DNA from: Limnanthes douglasii subsp. nivea
Lineage: Eukaryota; Streptophyta; Magnoliopsida; Brassicales; Limnanthaceae
Length of the DNA: 64,000 nt
Assembly: GCA_036936605.1 (NCBI GenBank)
Contig: JAUPFV010000002.1
Coordinates: 195,695,273 to 195,759,272 of the forward strand
Direction: 5' to 3'
Under the pieces are notes generated by a model, which ran no database searches, was not told the origin of the DNA, and was given only the letters and a program-made list of their open reading frames with translations. How positions within the stretch are numbered: position 1 is the first letter of the stretch; the number at the start of each line of letters is the position of its first letter. The position numbers and the translations under genes were made by a program. This document shows positions 1 to 11,909 of the stretch, piece after piece.

Positions 1-1941
1 CATCCTTTCCGTTTGATTGTCCACATATAACGGGGTGCCTAAAACCAAACCGATCTTTCTAAATCCTTCCGCAGTCCAAAGCTCTAAAGGGAGATTAAAG
101 ACTTTGACCCAGATAGGGATTTCCTGGTGAGGATCCTTGATTAGAGTAGAAAGAGGGGCCCAGTTCTTGAGAATGATTAAATTCCCACCAAAATGCCAGG
201 GGGTCAAGTCCAATACCTTTTTTGCCATTTCTTCTGACCCAAACTTGAAAATAAAATACCCTTCCGGAAGTGGTTTAAAATCCAAGAGGCCAAATTTTTT
301 CCACATCGAGTCCACGTTAGCTTTGAGAACAGTAAAGTTTTGAGGTTGAGTAAGAAAGTACCCCGATAAGCAAGCCTTCTATAAATCTGGAGATCCCATA
401 GCCGATTCATTTGGAATGAAATCAACTCCATCATGGTCCATATGATTGAGCCCAATGACCAAAGGGGAACGGTTATCAAGATGACCAGCTACAATGCTAG
501 CATAAGAAGGATTAAAATGAGAAGTGGGCCTAGATTTCAATCCCAAAGTGTTATAATTTGTGGAGGGGATATTTGAAATATTTGAAGGAGTTTTGTGAAT
601 TTGGGCCAACTTATTTAAATATTTCCTTCCCTTTGGCCCTTTACCAGCATTGCCGAAATTTTTAATGATAGAATACGGCTTATAGTTAGATCCAGCACCA
701 AGAAGACCTTTTCCTTTATTTTCCATTGGTATATCATGAGAAATAATTTGGTTCGACCCGATAAATTTTAAAGAATGACCCAAGGGCCTAGGATTCTGAA
801 CCAAATTAAATTCAGAACTGTTTTGGCCCAAAAAGTTACCAGTTTTCTTCTGGCCCGGTAGATCTTGCAATAGGCCCAAGCCTTGTCCACTTGTTTGTAA
901 CCCAGTCTTGGGTAAGAGAAACCCAGAGTCATTTCCAGACTGCTGGCCCAAAGAATGAGTGGTTACTGGATCCAGATTAAGGAGGTTCTCTGGATCCGAA
1001 CAGGATTTCATCAAACCCGACTTATCCTACGATTATTTCCCTACTTCGAATCGGTCTCTAGTGTCAGACTGAGAAAGCGATGGATAACGAAGAGAGTGTA
1101 GCATTGATTTCCTAGGGTTTGAGGGCAAGTCATTGGTCATCTGCCAAATGAGGTTGCTAGGAAGAAGCCCGAACTCCGAGTCACTGGTGAAGGGGTCACA
1201 GGTGTTCGATGATGGAGAAACATAAGCGAAACGGAATCTGTTTGCTCGAGAAGAATCTAGAGAAGGGATTTTGATTTTGGGGCCAGAGGGAAAGATTTCC
1301 CCATTCGAGAAATTAGGGTTTTCCCCAATCGAGAAATTAAGGTTTCCTGAAATTGGAGGAAGGTCGACAGTTCTACTCTTTTCAGGGGAGGAGTCTCTGA
1401 TTGAAGCCACCAAGTTAGAGTAGTTGTCGATAAGGACTAGAGAAGCACCCAAAACCGCAGCTGAGTTGTCCAATCGATGGGTCGATTGAGTTCCCAGCAC
1501 AGAAGAGAACTCCAACCGTGGGATTTGGCGAGATGATAGAGACGATGGAGACAGATAGGGTTTTAACTCAGGAGTGGCAGCATTCTGGAAAAGAATGTGG
1601 GCTTGGCCAGACTCCATGTGATGTCTGGCCAAGGCTAGGGTGAGCTTGACATACTCCTCATACTGAGGAGTAATACGAAGGGATTCAGAGATAGGCAAGG
1701 TGGTTGGATGTTTGAATGGAGCTGCTGGGCAGTCAAGGGATTCAGAGATAGGCAAGGTGGTTGGAGGGTTGATTGGAGCATCTGGGCAGTCTAGGGGTGG
1801 TAAGTGCTCACTGGAGGTTTCGGTTGGAACTGATGAAGGCAGGATGGCTAGAGAGGATGAGAAACCTTATGCTCGAATTGGGGAGAAGGTTCCCAATCGA
1901 CCAGAAGGTTTAACTGGTCTCAATGAAGCAGATGAATCCAT
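1..1941 (-). pseudogene. LINE ORF1 protein with DUF4283 domain (broken, partial)
   Basis: Presumed RNA-binding ORF1 protein of an L1 retrotransposon. An ATG at 1939-1941 opens a frame that stays in phase to the window edge, about 647 codons, broken only by four stop codons (1867-1869, 1033-1035, 1027-1029, 379-381). The last is TAG where the right-hand copy has TGG, so it is a simple point mutation. After it comes the DUF4283 domain, with KACLSGYFLTQPQNF, then EGYFIFKFGSEE, then IPIWVKVFNLPLELW. The start was chosen because the right-hand copy begins the same way (MxSxxSLRP). The middle is Ser/Pro-rich and probably disordered. The reading stops inside DUF4283, so the zinc knuckle is not seen. 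Dead by stops, but the frame is otherwise well preserved. Confidence 0.85.
1681..1794 (-). repeat. In-frame 57-bp tandem duplication in LINE ORF1
   Basis: Two units, 1681-1737 and 1738-1794, each beginning GGATTCAGAGATAGGC on the plus strand. The unit is 57 bp, exactly 19 codons, so the frame is kept. The encoded repeat reads roughly SLDCPxAPxxxPTTLPISE. The right-hand LINE copy does not show it. Confidence 0.85.
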
Positions 1942-3110
1942 AGAAGCTTGGAAGAGGTAAGGGTTTTTTGCTTTGAAATTACTAGATGAGATTTTTAGAA
2001 TTTATTGCTTGCTTAGGTTAATAGAGCTTACTGGGTTGGGGATAGATAAAGGGTTTGAAAGGGTTTTCTTGGTGGTGGAGAAAGTACTAGGATCTGGGAA
2101 ATATTGGTTAGGTTTTGTTTTCTTAGACAGCAAGCAAGAGCCTAGCATGACAGACACAGGCTTGAGGCATAAGTTGGGATAGTACAGTATAATGGGTAGA
2201 CACAGGCTGAGAAGGCATAGGTTAGGATAGTATAGGGTAATGGGTAGACACAGGTTGAGAAGGCATAGGGGTTGCAAGCTAGTTGAAAGAGAGAGATTAA
2301 TCTGAAAATGGGACTGTTTTTTGGGGGTGACTGAGCGAGGGAAAGGGAGCCTGCCTTTTTCCCGTAGGAGGAGAGAGAGGGGTGAAAGGCAGGTAAGAAT
2401 ACCGTTGGGTCCTAGTCTCGTTAGACTAACTAAACTAGAATCAAAAATTAGGGATGCTTTGGTTTGATTGTAACCAAGGATTTTACCACAGTGAAAAACA
2501 ATGGTAACTGATTTCATAGAACTGACAATAGATAAGGCAGGAAGAGATTGCAGTATTTGATAAATTTGAAATACTATAAACTGCTTGATTATTGCAGGGT
2601 TGAGACCAAGATGTTGAGTTCCTAGTGACAGCAAGCAGTTTAGAGAAGAAGTTGGCAGACCCCATAGTACATCGACCCTGGACCAACAGGAAAAATGAGG
2701 TTCTAAAGAGGCTTTAGGTTGGCTTTTGGGAGAAGAAAATAGAAACATAACCATGACATGCCCTCTCAAAGGGCAGTGGACAATAAGGATGACAGATCGC
2801 ATTAGAGGGAGATCGAGATTGATAAGACACAAGAGGGATTTTCCAAGGACAGAAGACTTTGAAATCCACTGGTTTCAAGTGAAAGAAGAAGCCTTGGATG
2901 CCCAGTGGTTCCTGTCCAGAGTACCAATACCGGTGGTGAAGATCTCCATGTGGATGAAAGACTGAGCCATTACATGGCTGTCCTAAATCCAGAAGAACCC
3001 AGGTTGCACAAGCAAGAAGAAGTTACTGTTGGCAAGCTTAGAGAGGAGAGAGAAGATAGCATTATTGTAGCGGTAAACTTTGCTTTTGATGGGATTGTAT
3101 TAGGTTGATG
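1942..3110 (-). other. LINE-A 5' leader, no supported protein
   Basis: Upstream of the ORF1 start. Long open frames exist on both strands (2832-2002 minus, 2726-2965 plus), but their composition (Leu/Ser/Cys rich) is that of leader sequence. The right-hand LINE leader (61270-62511) shows patchy nucleotide similarity around 2760-2840. The leader contains a tandem duplication of about 47-50 bp at 2150-2272. Confidence 0.55.
2150..2272. repeat. Imperfect tandem repeat, about 47-50 bp unit
   Basis: Two and a part copies of a unit containing AATGGGTAGACACAGG and GAAGGCATAG, within the LINE leader. Confidence 0.75.
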
Positions 3111-4459
3111 AGATAAGTTTCACCTTAATATCTTAAGGGAAACTATTTTGTTGTCATTTTTGGAATTAAATGAATTTAAAATTAAAAATTAAAAGAACTA
3201 AACAATCAATTTGAGTTGAATGGTAAACCTAATTCGTAAAGAAGGTCTCTTTAATATATATATATAAAGGCCAATCTAAGCTAATCTTTGAACTTCAAAT
3301 TAAACTATAGCGAAGATGAAAGACGAGTAAGCTAATCTTAAATTATAGCGAAGACGAAAGACGAGTAACTTGAGTACACGAGCCACTCTAAAAGTCGAAT
3401 GAAAGCCTTCTATCACGAATGAAAGCCTTCATTTATGCCCGATATTAAAATCACAACTACAATCCTCACCAAAGCCTTCACGTAAAAATCAGTGTATTGG
3501 AAGCTCGATTCATAACCAAAATCCAAGCTCTAACCACCGCAAATAAAAAATCTAATTAAGAGATATCGTTAGTCCAACCAATCCAAATCAAATAGAATCT
3601 TTGATTGAATAAGTAATTTTTTAATTTTTTAATTTTTCCAAAGATTAAAAAAATTAAATAATTTTTTGGATCAAATATATTTTATTTTTAGCTGATTTTT
3701 CAATATATTCGGACGTGTATTTGTTTTGATTAAATTAGGTGAAGAACGCATTATTTTCGCCAAGATGTTTGAGACACGGTTGTCCTATTGTATCATATAT
3801 TTCGTGGTGGCAATTTTATTGCTTGGCCTTTAGCCTCCGCGATAGATACTTGTCACAGTTGGATAACCTTGCACCACAAGTTAGGTGTGGTAGACAGCCT
3901 CGCGCCAGATGTCTGGCGTGTGGAAGTCCCGGTAATCGACTTTTATATGGTCTAACTTTTTTTGTTTGGTTATTTTGGTTTTGTTTGTGCTGTGGCTTTT
4001 ATAAATTAAAAAAGCTTGTTTTTTAAGAGTTAGTATTTTCAAGTACGTCTATTTATATTTCTTGTTTTTATTTACCATATTATGGAATTATGACAGGTTT
4101 CAGGTTTTTGTGATGGTGACGGTACGCGGACAAGAAGAACCAAAATGAGAGAGAAAATAAAAACTACTACTGAACAGGATGTTTCATTCTTGGTTCCTAT
4201 AGAGATGTTTTCACTTCCACTTCTACTTCCAATCCGTACTATAATGTCGAGCTCTACCAAAAACGATGACCACATATGCCTTATCAAGCTCCACCTCCAA
4301 TCGTTTATCTAATATTTTTCACAACACGTTCAGAAACCATATTTCCTATTATGTTTGGTAGAGATAAGTTATTTCACAATTTATTATTATTGATCAGTTT
4401 ATATATGTATTATTATTCAATGATTTGTTACTAACCCAAACCATGTTATTATTTATAGG
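3111..4459. other. Non-coding AT-rich spacer with short repeats and two hairpins
   Basis: No gene supported. At 3305-3370 a segment containing GCGAAGA(T/C)GAAAGACGAGTAA is duplicated. At 3873-3918 two short inverted repeats follow each other: ACCACA/TGTGGT, then the quasi-palindrome CGCCAGATGTCTGGCG at 3903-3918. An open frame at 3739-4026 covers them but has no recognisable domain. An AG acceptor-like site near 4459, just upstream of the PMD relic, could be a remnant intron end, but this is weak. Confidence 0.5.
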
Positions 4460-5230
4460 AGCGTGAGATGTGTTTGTACGTCCACTAGTCATCAAAGCTG
4501 GAGTTTAGGACGCCATAATAGGGTTAGATCATTGTTAGATGACACTTCTTTTGGTAGGCTAATCGAGTTGTTGTCCGTCATGCAACCACGGACCACGATT
4601 ATAGAGGTTTTTATAGAGCATTGACATAAAAAAACAAATAGTTTTCATTTCAACTTTAGTGAGATGAGTATCACCCTTGACGATGTTCATATAATTTTGG
4701 GTTTGGAGGTTGATAGTGACGTCATTATATTTCCACTCATAAAGGACAAGTTGTAGAGCATTCATGATGGTGTGGCACTCCTAGGTCTAGATGAGGTTAA
4801 TCTTAAAGTTAAGATTGAGAACCGTAATTGGATTGGGTTGGGCAACAGGTTTCTCCGGAGCATGTTTAGTGGTGAGGTCTACCACGAAAACAACATTTTT
4901 CTTACCGATCAGATGCTGCATCAGGCTACACGTGCTTATATTCTTCATATGTTCGGGTGTAGTATGCTTGCTTAAAAGAGAAACATGTACCTCAATTACA
5001 AGTATGTGTTCCTTAAACAAGACTTGACCAAGTATGTTAAGCGTTACGCTTGGAGTATTGTGTTGTTGCCCTATTTGTATTATCATATTGGGGAGACCTC
5101 ATTGCATGCGATGAAAACCATGCGTGTGTATATCGCTCTTTTTGATACTTAGATACAAGAGAATATTCTTCTAATTCTTCTAGTTCACATGTTGATTATA
5201 CATAGCTGCTATGGTCTATTGCTCGATAGA
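4460..5230 (+). pseudogene. Plant mobile domain (PMD, MAIN/MAIL-like) relic
   Basis: A single frame, interrupted by a few stops, reads through the hallmarks of the plant mobile domain (aminotransferase-like, PF10536). In order they are: FHFNFSEMSITLDDVHIILG at about 4637-4696 (family pattern: tHTFHLP.GE.TITLeDV..LLGLp); GNRFLRSMFSGEVYHEN; a block RAYILHMFGCSMLA at 4930-4974; and RYAWSIVLLPYLYYHIGE at about 5043-5095 (family pattern: YaWGsavLAyLYr.L). Stops occur at about 4620, 4755, 4975 and 5150. Known: PMD proteins include the Arabidopsis MAIN/MAIL1 factors, and related domains occur in plant gypsy and Mutator-like elements. No PP7-type phosphatase follows. Inferred: this is a transposon-borne or decayed PMD gene rather than a host gene, because a MULE transposase lies tail-to-tail with it 2 kb away. 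Confidence 0.7.
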
Positions 5231-7289
5231 ATATAGGTGTGTCTAATTCTGATTCTTGGAGCAAAGAAAAATTGGAGGATTACGTTCAACTTGCTGGAGG
5301 AAAACAATGCAAGTTTTATCTTTTGCATATATGATGATTATAATATTTAGTTGTTTAATATATGAAAGTATGAAAATACTTGGTATGCAATTATTTCTAG
5401 AAATAAAATATATACATGAACCTAAAATAAATACAAAAACCAAATTACTAAAATGAACATAAAACAAATACAATAACTAAAAGTACTCAAATGAACATAA
5501 AAAAAATACAATTTTCAATAGTACTCAAACAAACACAAAACAAATATAATATTCAATAGTACTCAAATGAACAAAAAATAATAATAAACATAGACATTTT
5601 GTAATTACTTTTGTAGGAGTTTTTTATTGTCTCGACGCCTGTACGTTCAATGTTTGCGTAAAGTTGTGCTAACAATTTAAAAACATCAAACTTAACTTGA
5701 TAAAATAAACATTAAACTTGAATATAAAAAAATACAAAAATTAAAGTACTTAAATGAACATAAAAATACAATAACTTAAAGTACTTAAACGAACACAAAA
5801 TAAATACAATCTTCAGAAATACTCAAATGAACATAAAACAAATATAATCTTCAATAGTACTTCAAGGAACATAAACCAACATTACTCAGTGCATCATATA
5901 TTTTAACGATTTGTTCATCTACCTTGCGTAACATATTTTTTTGTCAGAAAATCAGTTGCTTCCAAATGGAACGAGTTAAATGATTCATTCCTAATTGTGT
6001 ATAGGAGGTCAAACACATACATTGGTCCGCTTTTAAGATAATGTATCTATTAGATATTTTTTCACGATTGCGAGAAGTCAAGCATGGTTTTGCTTCAAAA
6101 TCGTACATGTATTTGTAGATGTACATCATTGTATATAACACTTCATTAATAAACTTCATCGATAGTATCATCTGAACTCGTTCTCTTCATATTCTTGATA
6201 GCTTGAAGGAGATGAGAGTCTTTGCTGACAGTTCATTCCATATAAAATAAAATTACGAGTTTTGTTATAAAATATATATAAGTAGGTACAGTTGTATATT
6301 CATAGTTATGTTATTATGAACCTTTTTATAGAGAAATAAATGATGAAATTAGCGGATAACAGTTAGGTGGGACTTATTATTAGCGAGTAACATTTAGGCG
6401 AGACTTATTAACTTTTTATTTCACTATCATTTGGACGTGTTTAACCATCCGATATATTATCACGCCATCTACAAGTTCCTCCCATCTACATATTCCCTTC
6501 AACTACATGTCTCCACCAACATAGATTTTACTATAAATAACTTTACAAACATAACATATATTTTTCATCTACCAAATATCATAAATAATCAAACTTGATA
6601 TATATGTACAACATGGAATGGACTATTTAAGACGACCACCACTTGCTGAAAGCCATCAAATCTGTTAAGAAAATATGGTTGAGATATAATATCGACATGA
6701 TTTTTTATAAAAAAACTATTTATACAATATACTACAAGTATGAACATCAACAGGCTCCCCATCAGCTTCCGCGAAGTCATAAATAAATCGCTATCATGTA
6801 AAATTATTTGAATTTAGCTATAATTATCTGGGTTTTGACCTCCCATGGGATGCCAAAGATGTAGCATTTATGATATTAAATTCCCATGTTTCTAATTCCA
6901 TTAAATGATATATGCTTGACCTTTTGAACGATCATCTTCTCGAACAACTTCTAAAATCTCTTGGTTCCCGTATTTCACCTTATGATGTTTTTCAGTCTAT
7001 GTTCTACGTATATTTTTTATGAATTATCTTATGATATATTTCATTTTATGCTCTTTGTTTTTTTTGTTCTATGTATTTGCTTATAGGTTTTTCTATTTAT
7101 GGTGTTTTCAGTTTATGATGTTATTATTTTCTGTTTAATGTGTTCAAAAAGTTCATAAACATTTGTTCTAAAATAAAATGGGATTTAATAAACCTTTAAG
7201 TACATTAATAAAATCATTAAGCATAACACAAATATTTATAACAACGTATTTTATTTGTAAATAACATTGTCTATTGCGGCCGTCCTTTG
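5231..7289. other. Non-coding AT-rich spacer between PMD and MULE-OTU relics
   Basis: No convincing gene. The first part holds a short tandem-like repeat (separate entry). At 6345-6410 a 30-bp phrase ending GGCGAGACTTATTA / GGTGGGACTTATTA is duplicated. Small open frames at 5944-6171 and 6589-6780 (both minus) have no recognisable domain. Confidence 0.5.
5425..5880. repeat. Interspersed 35-45 bp AT-rich direct repeats
   Basis: About nine irregular copies of a phrase such as ACTCAAATGAACATAAAACA followed by AATACAAT and a CTTCAATAGT-like link. Copies vary in length and are broken by unrelated sequence at 5590-5710. Confidence 0.7.
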
Positions 7290-8115
7290 ACATAAATTAG
7301 TTATAATCCCCCAACAAATGATGATAATAGGCAAACATTTTTTGCAAGATCTTGTTCTTTATCAGCCATCTATGTGGTAGAAATTTACTATTACCCACTA
7401 AGTTGTTGGCAGAATGGACATCAAAGTTGTCGCCCTCTAGCGCCTTTGGAAGCCTAGGCCATTTTATGCGCCAATGGTTGACGACAATATGCAAAAATAA
7501 TTAATTTAAAAAAATGTAAACTTTAAACATAGGAAATAAGAGGTGACAAATAGTTTATAAATATTATTGAAGTTCTAAGTTAAAAATGCGAAATAATCAT
7601 GATTAACAAATAAAATAACTGGTATTTTTATAGAAAATTAAAAAAACTTAATACAACTTTCAAATGACAAAACATCATAAGTCTTTTGTTAAGTCTACTA
7701 TTAATGGCTTGCATTCTTCGGATTATTTTTCGAATGATACCGGTGTGGAATGTTGTAGTCATAATCTACTCGATGGTCATATGAGACTGCATCTTTAACC
7801 AATAAATAAATTTTACAATCTCCGAGTTAAAAGCAATAGAAAACACGTTTGAAAATGGTCGCGATTAGTTTTTTGTAACTTGATAACGACATCTAATTTT
7901 CTTACGGTGCATTCTTTTTATAGTATTTCAACCCGCGTAGTTCTTTTTCGACGTCAACAATTCCTAGAAAACATACGACATTTAAAAAAAAATTATGAGT
8001 TTTTAGTTCGTGTACTAATGATCGTCTAACGAGTTATCATCCACTTTAGGCTCCAAAGAAACCATGGCGATATCTCTAAATCTAAAGTTTCCATCGGGTT
8101 GAACATTAGTAATTT
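7290..8115 (-). pseudogene. OTU-type cysteine protease domain relic, downstream of MULE transposase
   Basis: Read on the minus strand from 8115, the sequence gives TNVQPDGNFRFRDIAM, the signature of an OTU deubiquitinase-like domain (family pattern: v.pDGNClFRAIa). The catalytic Cys position carries Phe here, so this copy could not be active even if translated. The end of the domain may be at 7500-7297, an open 65-codon stretch ending in YYHHLLGDYN, which resembles the closing W...Y..rl..Y pattern of transposon-borne OTU domains. The middle is too decayed to follow. It lies directly downstream of the MULE transposase on the same strand. Known: some plant Mutator-like transposase genes carry a C-terminal OTU domain. 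Inferred: one former gene, now broken. Confidence 0.55.
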
Positions 8116-9950
8116 TGTTTGTGATATAACATTTAAATTGTGATATATCTTATGCATAACGTGTGTATGGTATACTTAATATCACTTTACCGACATTGCC
8201 CAACCTTGTTATTGCTTTAAATTTATTCGCCATAATAGAAGTTACTATACTTTTAAGTGCAACTCGTGCTTGTTTTTTGGATTTTTTATGCCATAATTAG
8301 TACGAACTTGTCTAACGACCTTTCTAGCGGTGCTACCAAAATTATCTAGCGGTATTTTTAAACTAGAAATAGGTGTTCCCATTTTTTTGGGTTTTTGCAC
8401 TATCTACATGGGATTCTAACCATTATTCTTTGGAGTATTTGTGCATAGAAGGATCCATTTTGGTAGAATATTCAAGACAAGTTTTATTTATCTTACCATA
8501 ACCACAACCATGGTTGTATCCGGGAGTACAATCACATGTTTTTACCTATTGTAGGAGTTACCAAAGAATATAAGTAGAATGATCCAAAGTTCTTGTAAAT
8601 TTTTTAAGCCAGTGCTTTTGTTCATAAACATCAAACTCCCCTAGTTTTGCAATTAATTTTTCAAAGTTAGCTTTAACCTCTTCTTCCCTGATGAGTTTAA
8701 CTTGATGGACCATCTATAATTTTCTCTAATACTCGTCTATAATTCGGCTATGAACGTATCCACTTGTTCTTCGGATGGGATCTAGTTTGTGGGTACATGG
8801 TAATTTGTTTGTCGTTCAAATGCTACAATTGCATGTATATTTTTTACCTCCGACCTTCTTGGTCATTTTAAGAAAATTATTGTACATTTTATCATCAAAC
8901 CAATTGGTGATACGTACCCGCGTAGTAATTTGAAAGGTTTAAACTCTTGGAATTTATAAATAATAAGACGCTTGTTTTACTTTATATATTCTTTTATGGT
9001 TGAATATTGCATCGAAAATAAACCATGAACAGTCTCCCGAAATATCTGAAATTTAATTGATTTATCCTGATATTTTTCTTGAAATTAGCGTGCGAGCTTT
9101 TCACTCTATTACATGTGTGATTATCAGAATGCATGCTGATCTTGTTAGTGTATGCATGAACAAGATTTCTTTATATAATATAATCCATATGTCTAGGATG
9201 TAGTGGACTGCATTCTCTTTATTTATGAACATCCCCTAAATTTTATCTAACATCTCATCCATTCGGTCATCGGTGGTCAACGTGAGGATGTCATTCGAAA
9301 TGACTATTTTTTTGAACCCGTTGGTATCTTCAAACATTTTTTTTATTTCTCTTCCTTCTCTTTCGCCCTGAATGTGAATCCAATGCAAAATATTTTATTT
9401 GTGGATGTAGTCCTGACTACTTCCAACAACGACATCCTATATATAATCATTTTGTAAGTGTTATCAATGATTAGTAACCCGGTGAAGGTCTATAGTAAAT
9501 CAATGCTAAGTGGATGTGGATAAAACAAATCAGTTATTACTTTGGATCCTTCATTGGTTATTCGGTGTCATTGAATGTATTTGTGCATTTATAATTTTAC
9601 AAACAAGTATTGTATATACGACCGACCACTCTTTTCAACCAACATTATTCTTTGACGGTGATTGTATACGTGATAGATGCTGGATGCATTCTCGGATTGA
9701 CCTTATTTATAACAGTAAGTATTTTTCCGACCTTTTTGACCCTCTCAATCATCGAGTCGAATCTATACTCATCGTAAGTTACAAAATAGTAAGCATAATC
9801 TACAATATGTGATATTTCATGTTGGATAACCTTCTATAGTGCATATAAAGTAAACGAATAAATCGAACCCGGAAACTGGATTACGTAAGGTCATCAGCCA
9901 AGATTATGGTGTAGTTGTTTTTTTAGTTTGACATGGTCTTAGCGGAATTA
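8116..9950 (-). pseudogene. Mutator-like (MULE/FAR1-type) transposase relic
   Basis: Despite many stops and frameshifts, the landmarks appear in order on the minus strand. ITDLFYPHPLSIDLL at about 9530-9487 and LIIDNTYKMIIYRMSLLEVV at about 9475-9410 match the MULE catalytic region around the first Asp (family: vlmDcTYKTNrYrmPLLeivGvtst). MDYIIKRNLVHAYTNK, then HTCNRVKSSHANFKK at about 9190-9080, matches TWl.phKekFV.aWTn..mHfGNTTtNRvEsaH..LK. A SWIM-type zinc finger CNCSI...KLPCTHKL at about 8840-8790 keeps the CxC...CxH pattern. Then comes a post-SWIM helix region (EEEVKANFEKLIAKLGEFD) near 8690-8630. The remaining catalytic acids cannot be assigned. No terminal inverted repeats were recognised by eye. 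Confidence 0.8.
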
Positions 9951-10769
9951 GAACAATTTTTGCCAACATTATGGCGCCAATGTGATAGTTTTTCCATCGT
10001 CTGGTGGAAATTTTCATCTTTTGTATCGAGATGATGGTGATGAACACCACTTGGATGTCATCGTCGGGCGGAATCTAGGTTTCTTGGGTTTTTTTAACAT
10101 TTTTTAAACATAAAGAGAGAATAGTGTATATCACTTCCATGTCCATGTTGGTCTACAGATGTATATGTTCTTCATCTATTTTGGCCATCTTTTTTTTTAA
10201 TTTTATAAATATAAGAAAAAAAGGTTTGGTTTGGGTTTTGTTGATTTTAGTAAGTTTTATGAAGTAAAATGTCAAGTTATACTAGATTTTTATTATGCAA
10301 ATGCACAGAGTAAATAGTGTATAAAACATATATTAATAGGTTTCTAAAGATTTTAAGAGTATTTTAATAAGAGTTGATTTTGTAAATATAGAAAAAATTG
10401 AAAATATCACTTTACAAAGTGGTTTTGGCTTATATTTCGCAATTCCTTAAATATTTTGTTTCGTTTTCAATTAATAAATAAACATTTTTGCAAGCTAAAT
10501 GAGATTCTTCGTCGTGTAAATCTTCATTGTCTTTTCAAATAATATTAGGTTGGCTATTTCTGGTTTGTGAGAGGAATGTATAAATCTACCTATGACATGA
10601 TATTTGTCACTGTTTTTCCGAATATGTTACACCATTCATGTTTGGGAATGTTGGTGGATATTTTGAGGGATACTGACCATAATATGAGTTCAACTGAGCT
10701 ACAAGGTTGGTCCATAGGAGGTTGGCTAAAACCTGTAAAATTGGTCTGGAATGTTTTGTTAACTTTCCT
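9951..10769. other. Non-coding AT-rich spacer
   Basis: Between the MULE relic and the left LTR of the copia element. 9951-10200 may still be decayed N-terminal transposase sequence on the minus strand. Overlapping open frames at 10567-10821 (+) and 10819-10607 (-) show no domain I can defend. Confidence 0.4.
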
Positions 10770-11783
10770 TTATGGCGATCGAGGTCTGCATTTATCATTG
10801 GTTCTTTTAATAATAACATGACATTAATAGTGTTTCGGCATTTTACTTACAAACAACGAATAGATATAGAAGAACACAAAAATAAATCAAACACACAACA
10901 CAACAAATTTATTGTTTTTTGGACTATAGACCAGTCATACATCAATAAACAATAAAATACTAATTTTATAAAATAACTATTACAAGAAATCTCAAGAACA
11001 CAATTAACACAACCTCTTATAATATCATGTTAGAAAGCTTCTTAAGATATAGTAGACACTTAAAAAAGAATATTTTGACTTATAATATTTCTCTCAGTAG
11101 AATTATTCAATTTGTTCTTCTCCCATGACTTAGCTTAATCAGCAACGCTAACAACAACTTATTCATCTTGGGAACCCGGTAAATATGCAACCAAGAATAG
11201 GGGTGTAAAAAACTTTAGGTTTACGTTAACAGAAAGTAATTTGTTGCAAACAATATCTGAAATTTAGTGGGAACACACGACTGGTACCTTTCTCGCATGT
11301 ACTATACTTCATAACTTTGAAGCACGCCAAAACCAAAATAATTTTGATGTAGTTATCCAATTCACACATATTCATCATAATATATCAAAAACCATTTCCA
11401 TATATAATCAGAAGTATCGTATCGTAGTTAAACCTTTCTTGCATATCGAATTTGACACTTTGGTTTATGTAGTTAAGTTTATACACTTAAGTTTCACCAG
11501 TTAATTTTATGCACTTACACTCTAGCATTTAAGTTCCAATAGTTAAGTTCATACTCACACATTTAAGTTCTAGTAGTAAAGTTCGTGCACTTAAGTGCCA
11601 ACATTTAATTTCATGCACTTAAGATCCTGCATTTAATTTCATGCACTTGAGTTCCAATAGTATAATTAACACACTTACATTCCTATACTAAATTTTAAAA
11701 ACTTAAGTTTTAATAGTAGAGTTCATGTACTTATATTTTAGCAATTAAGTTCATGCTTAAATTATTTTGACCCTACATTAACG
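10770..11783 (-). repeat. Copia-1 3' LTR (candidate)
   Basis: Direct-repeat partner of 15390-16342 at roughly 60-70 percent similarity by eye. The right boundary is set by a CCTACATTAACG / CCTATATTAACA match; the left boundary is approximate. From 11455 to 11760 it is built of about a dozen imperfect 18-25 bp phrases such as TTAAGTTC(A/C)TGCACTTAAG. Confidence 0.5.
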
Positions 11784-11909
11784 ATTATACACATGCTCTT
11801 ACATTGAGTTCAGTATCAATTGCTTGATGCACCAACTACTTTTTACATGAGAAATTCAGTCTACATATATCCCAAACTTGAACAACTCTCATCTAGTACG
11901 TGAACTTTA

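Larger units (their letters stand above)
1..3110 (-). mobile_element. L1-type LINE, 5' portion (LINE-A)
   Basis: Read on the minus strand, this is a leader of about 1.2 kb (3110 to 1942) followed by ORF1 (1941 to 1), which runs off the window edge. A second copy of the same family lies in the opposite direction at 61270-64000. The two share the ORF1 start region, a motif ALAR(Q/H)HMESGQ, the block KGLLGAGS, and the DUF4283 domain. ORF2 (endonuclease and RT) would lie beyond position 1. The upstream end near 3110 is approximate: AT-rich sequence takes over there and I see no target duplication. Known: DUF4283 with a zinc knuckle is the usual ORF1 of plant L1 elements. Inferred: family membership rests on protein-level similarity between the two copies. 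Confidence 0.8.

Noticed and set aside
2002..2832. Minus-strand open frame of 276 codons upstream of LINE-A ORF1
   Set aside because: It ends before the ORF1 ATG, and is rich in Leu/Ser/Cys with repeated LPI-type phrases caused by the nucleotide tandem repeat at 2150-2272.
3739..4026. Cysteine-rich open frame as a small gene
   Set aside because: No signal peptide pattern or family match. It lies across two hairpins in non-coding DNA.
10567..10821. Possible copia RNase H on the minus strand (NADLDRHKGKLTKHS)
   Set aside because: Only a few residues agree with the DAD..GD..R.S pattern, and its position outside the candidate LTR does not fit the element layout.
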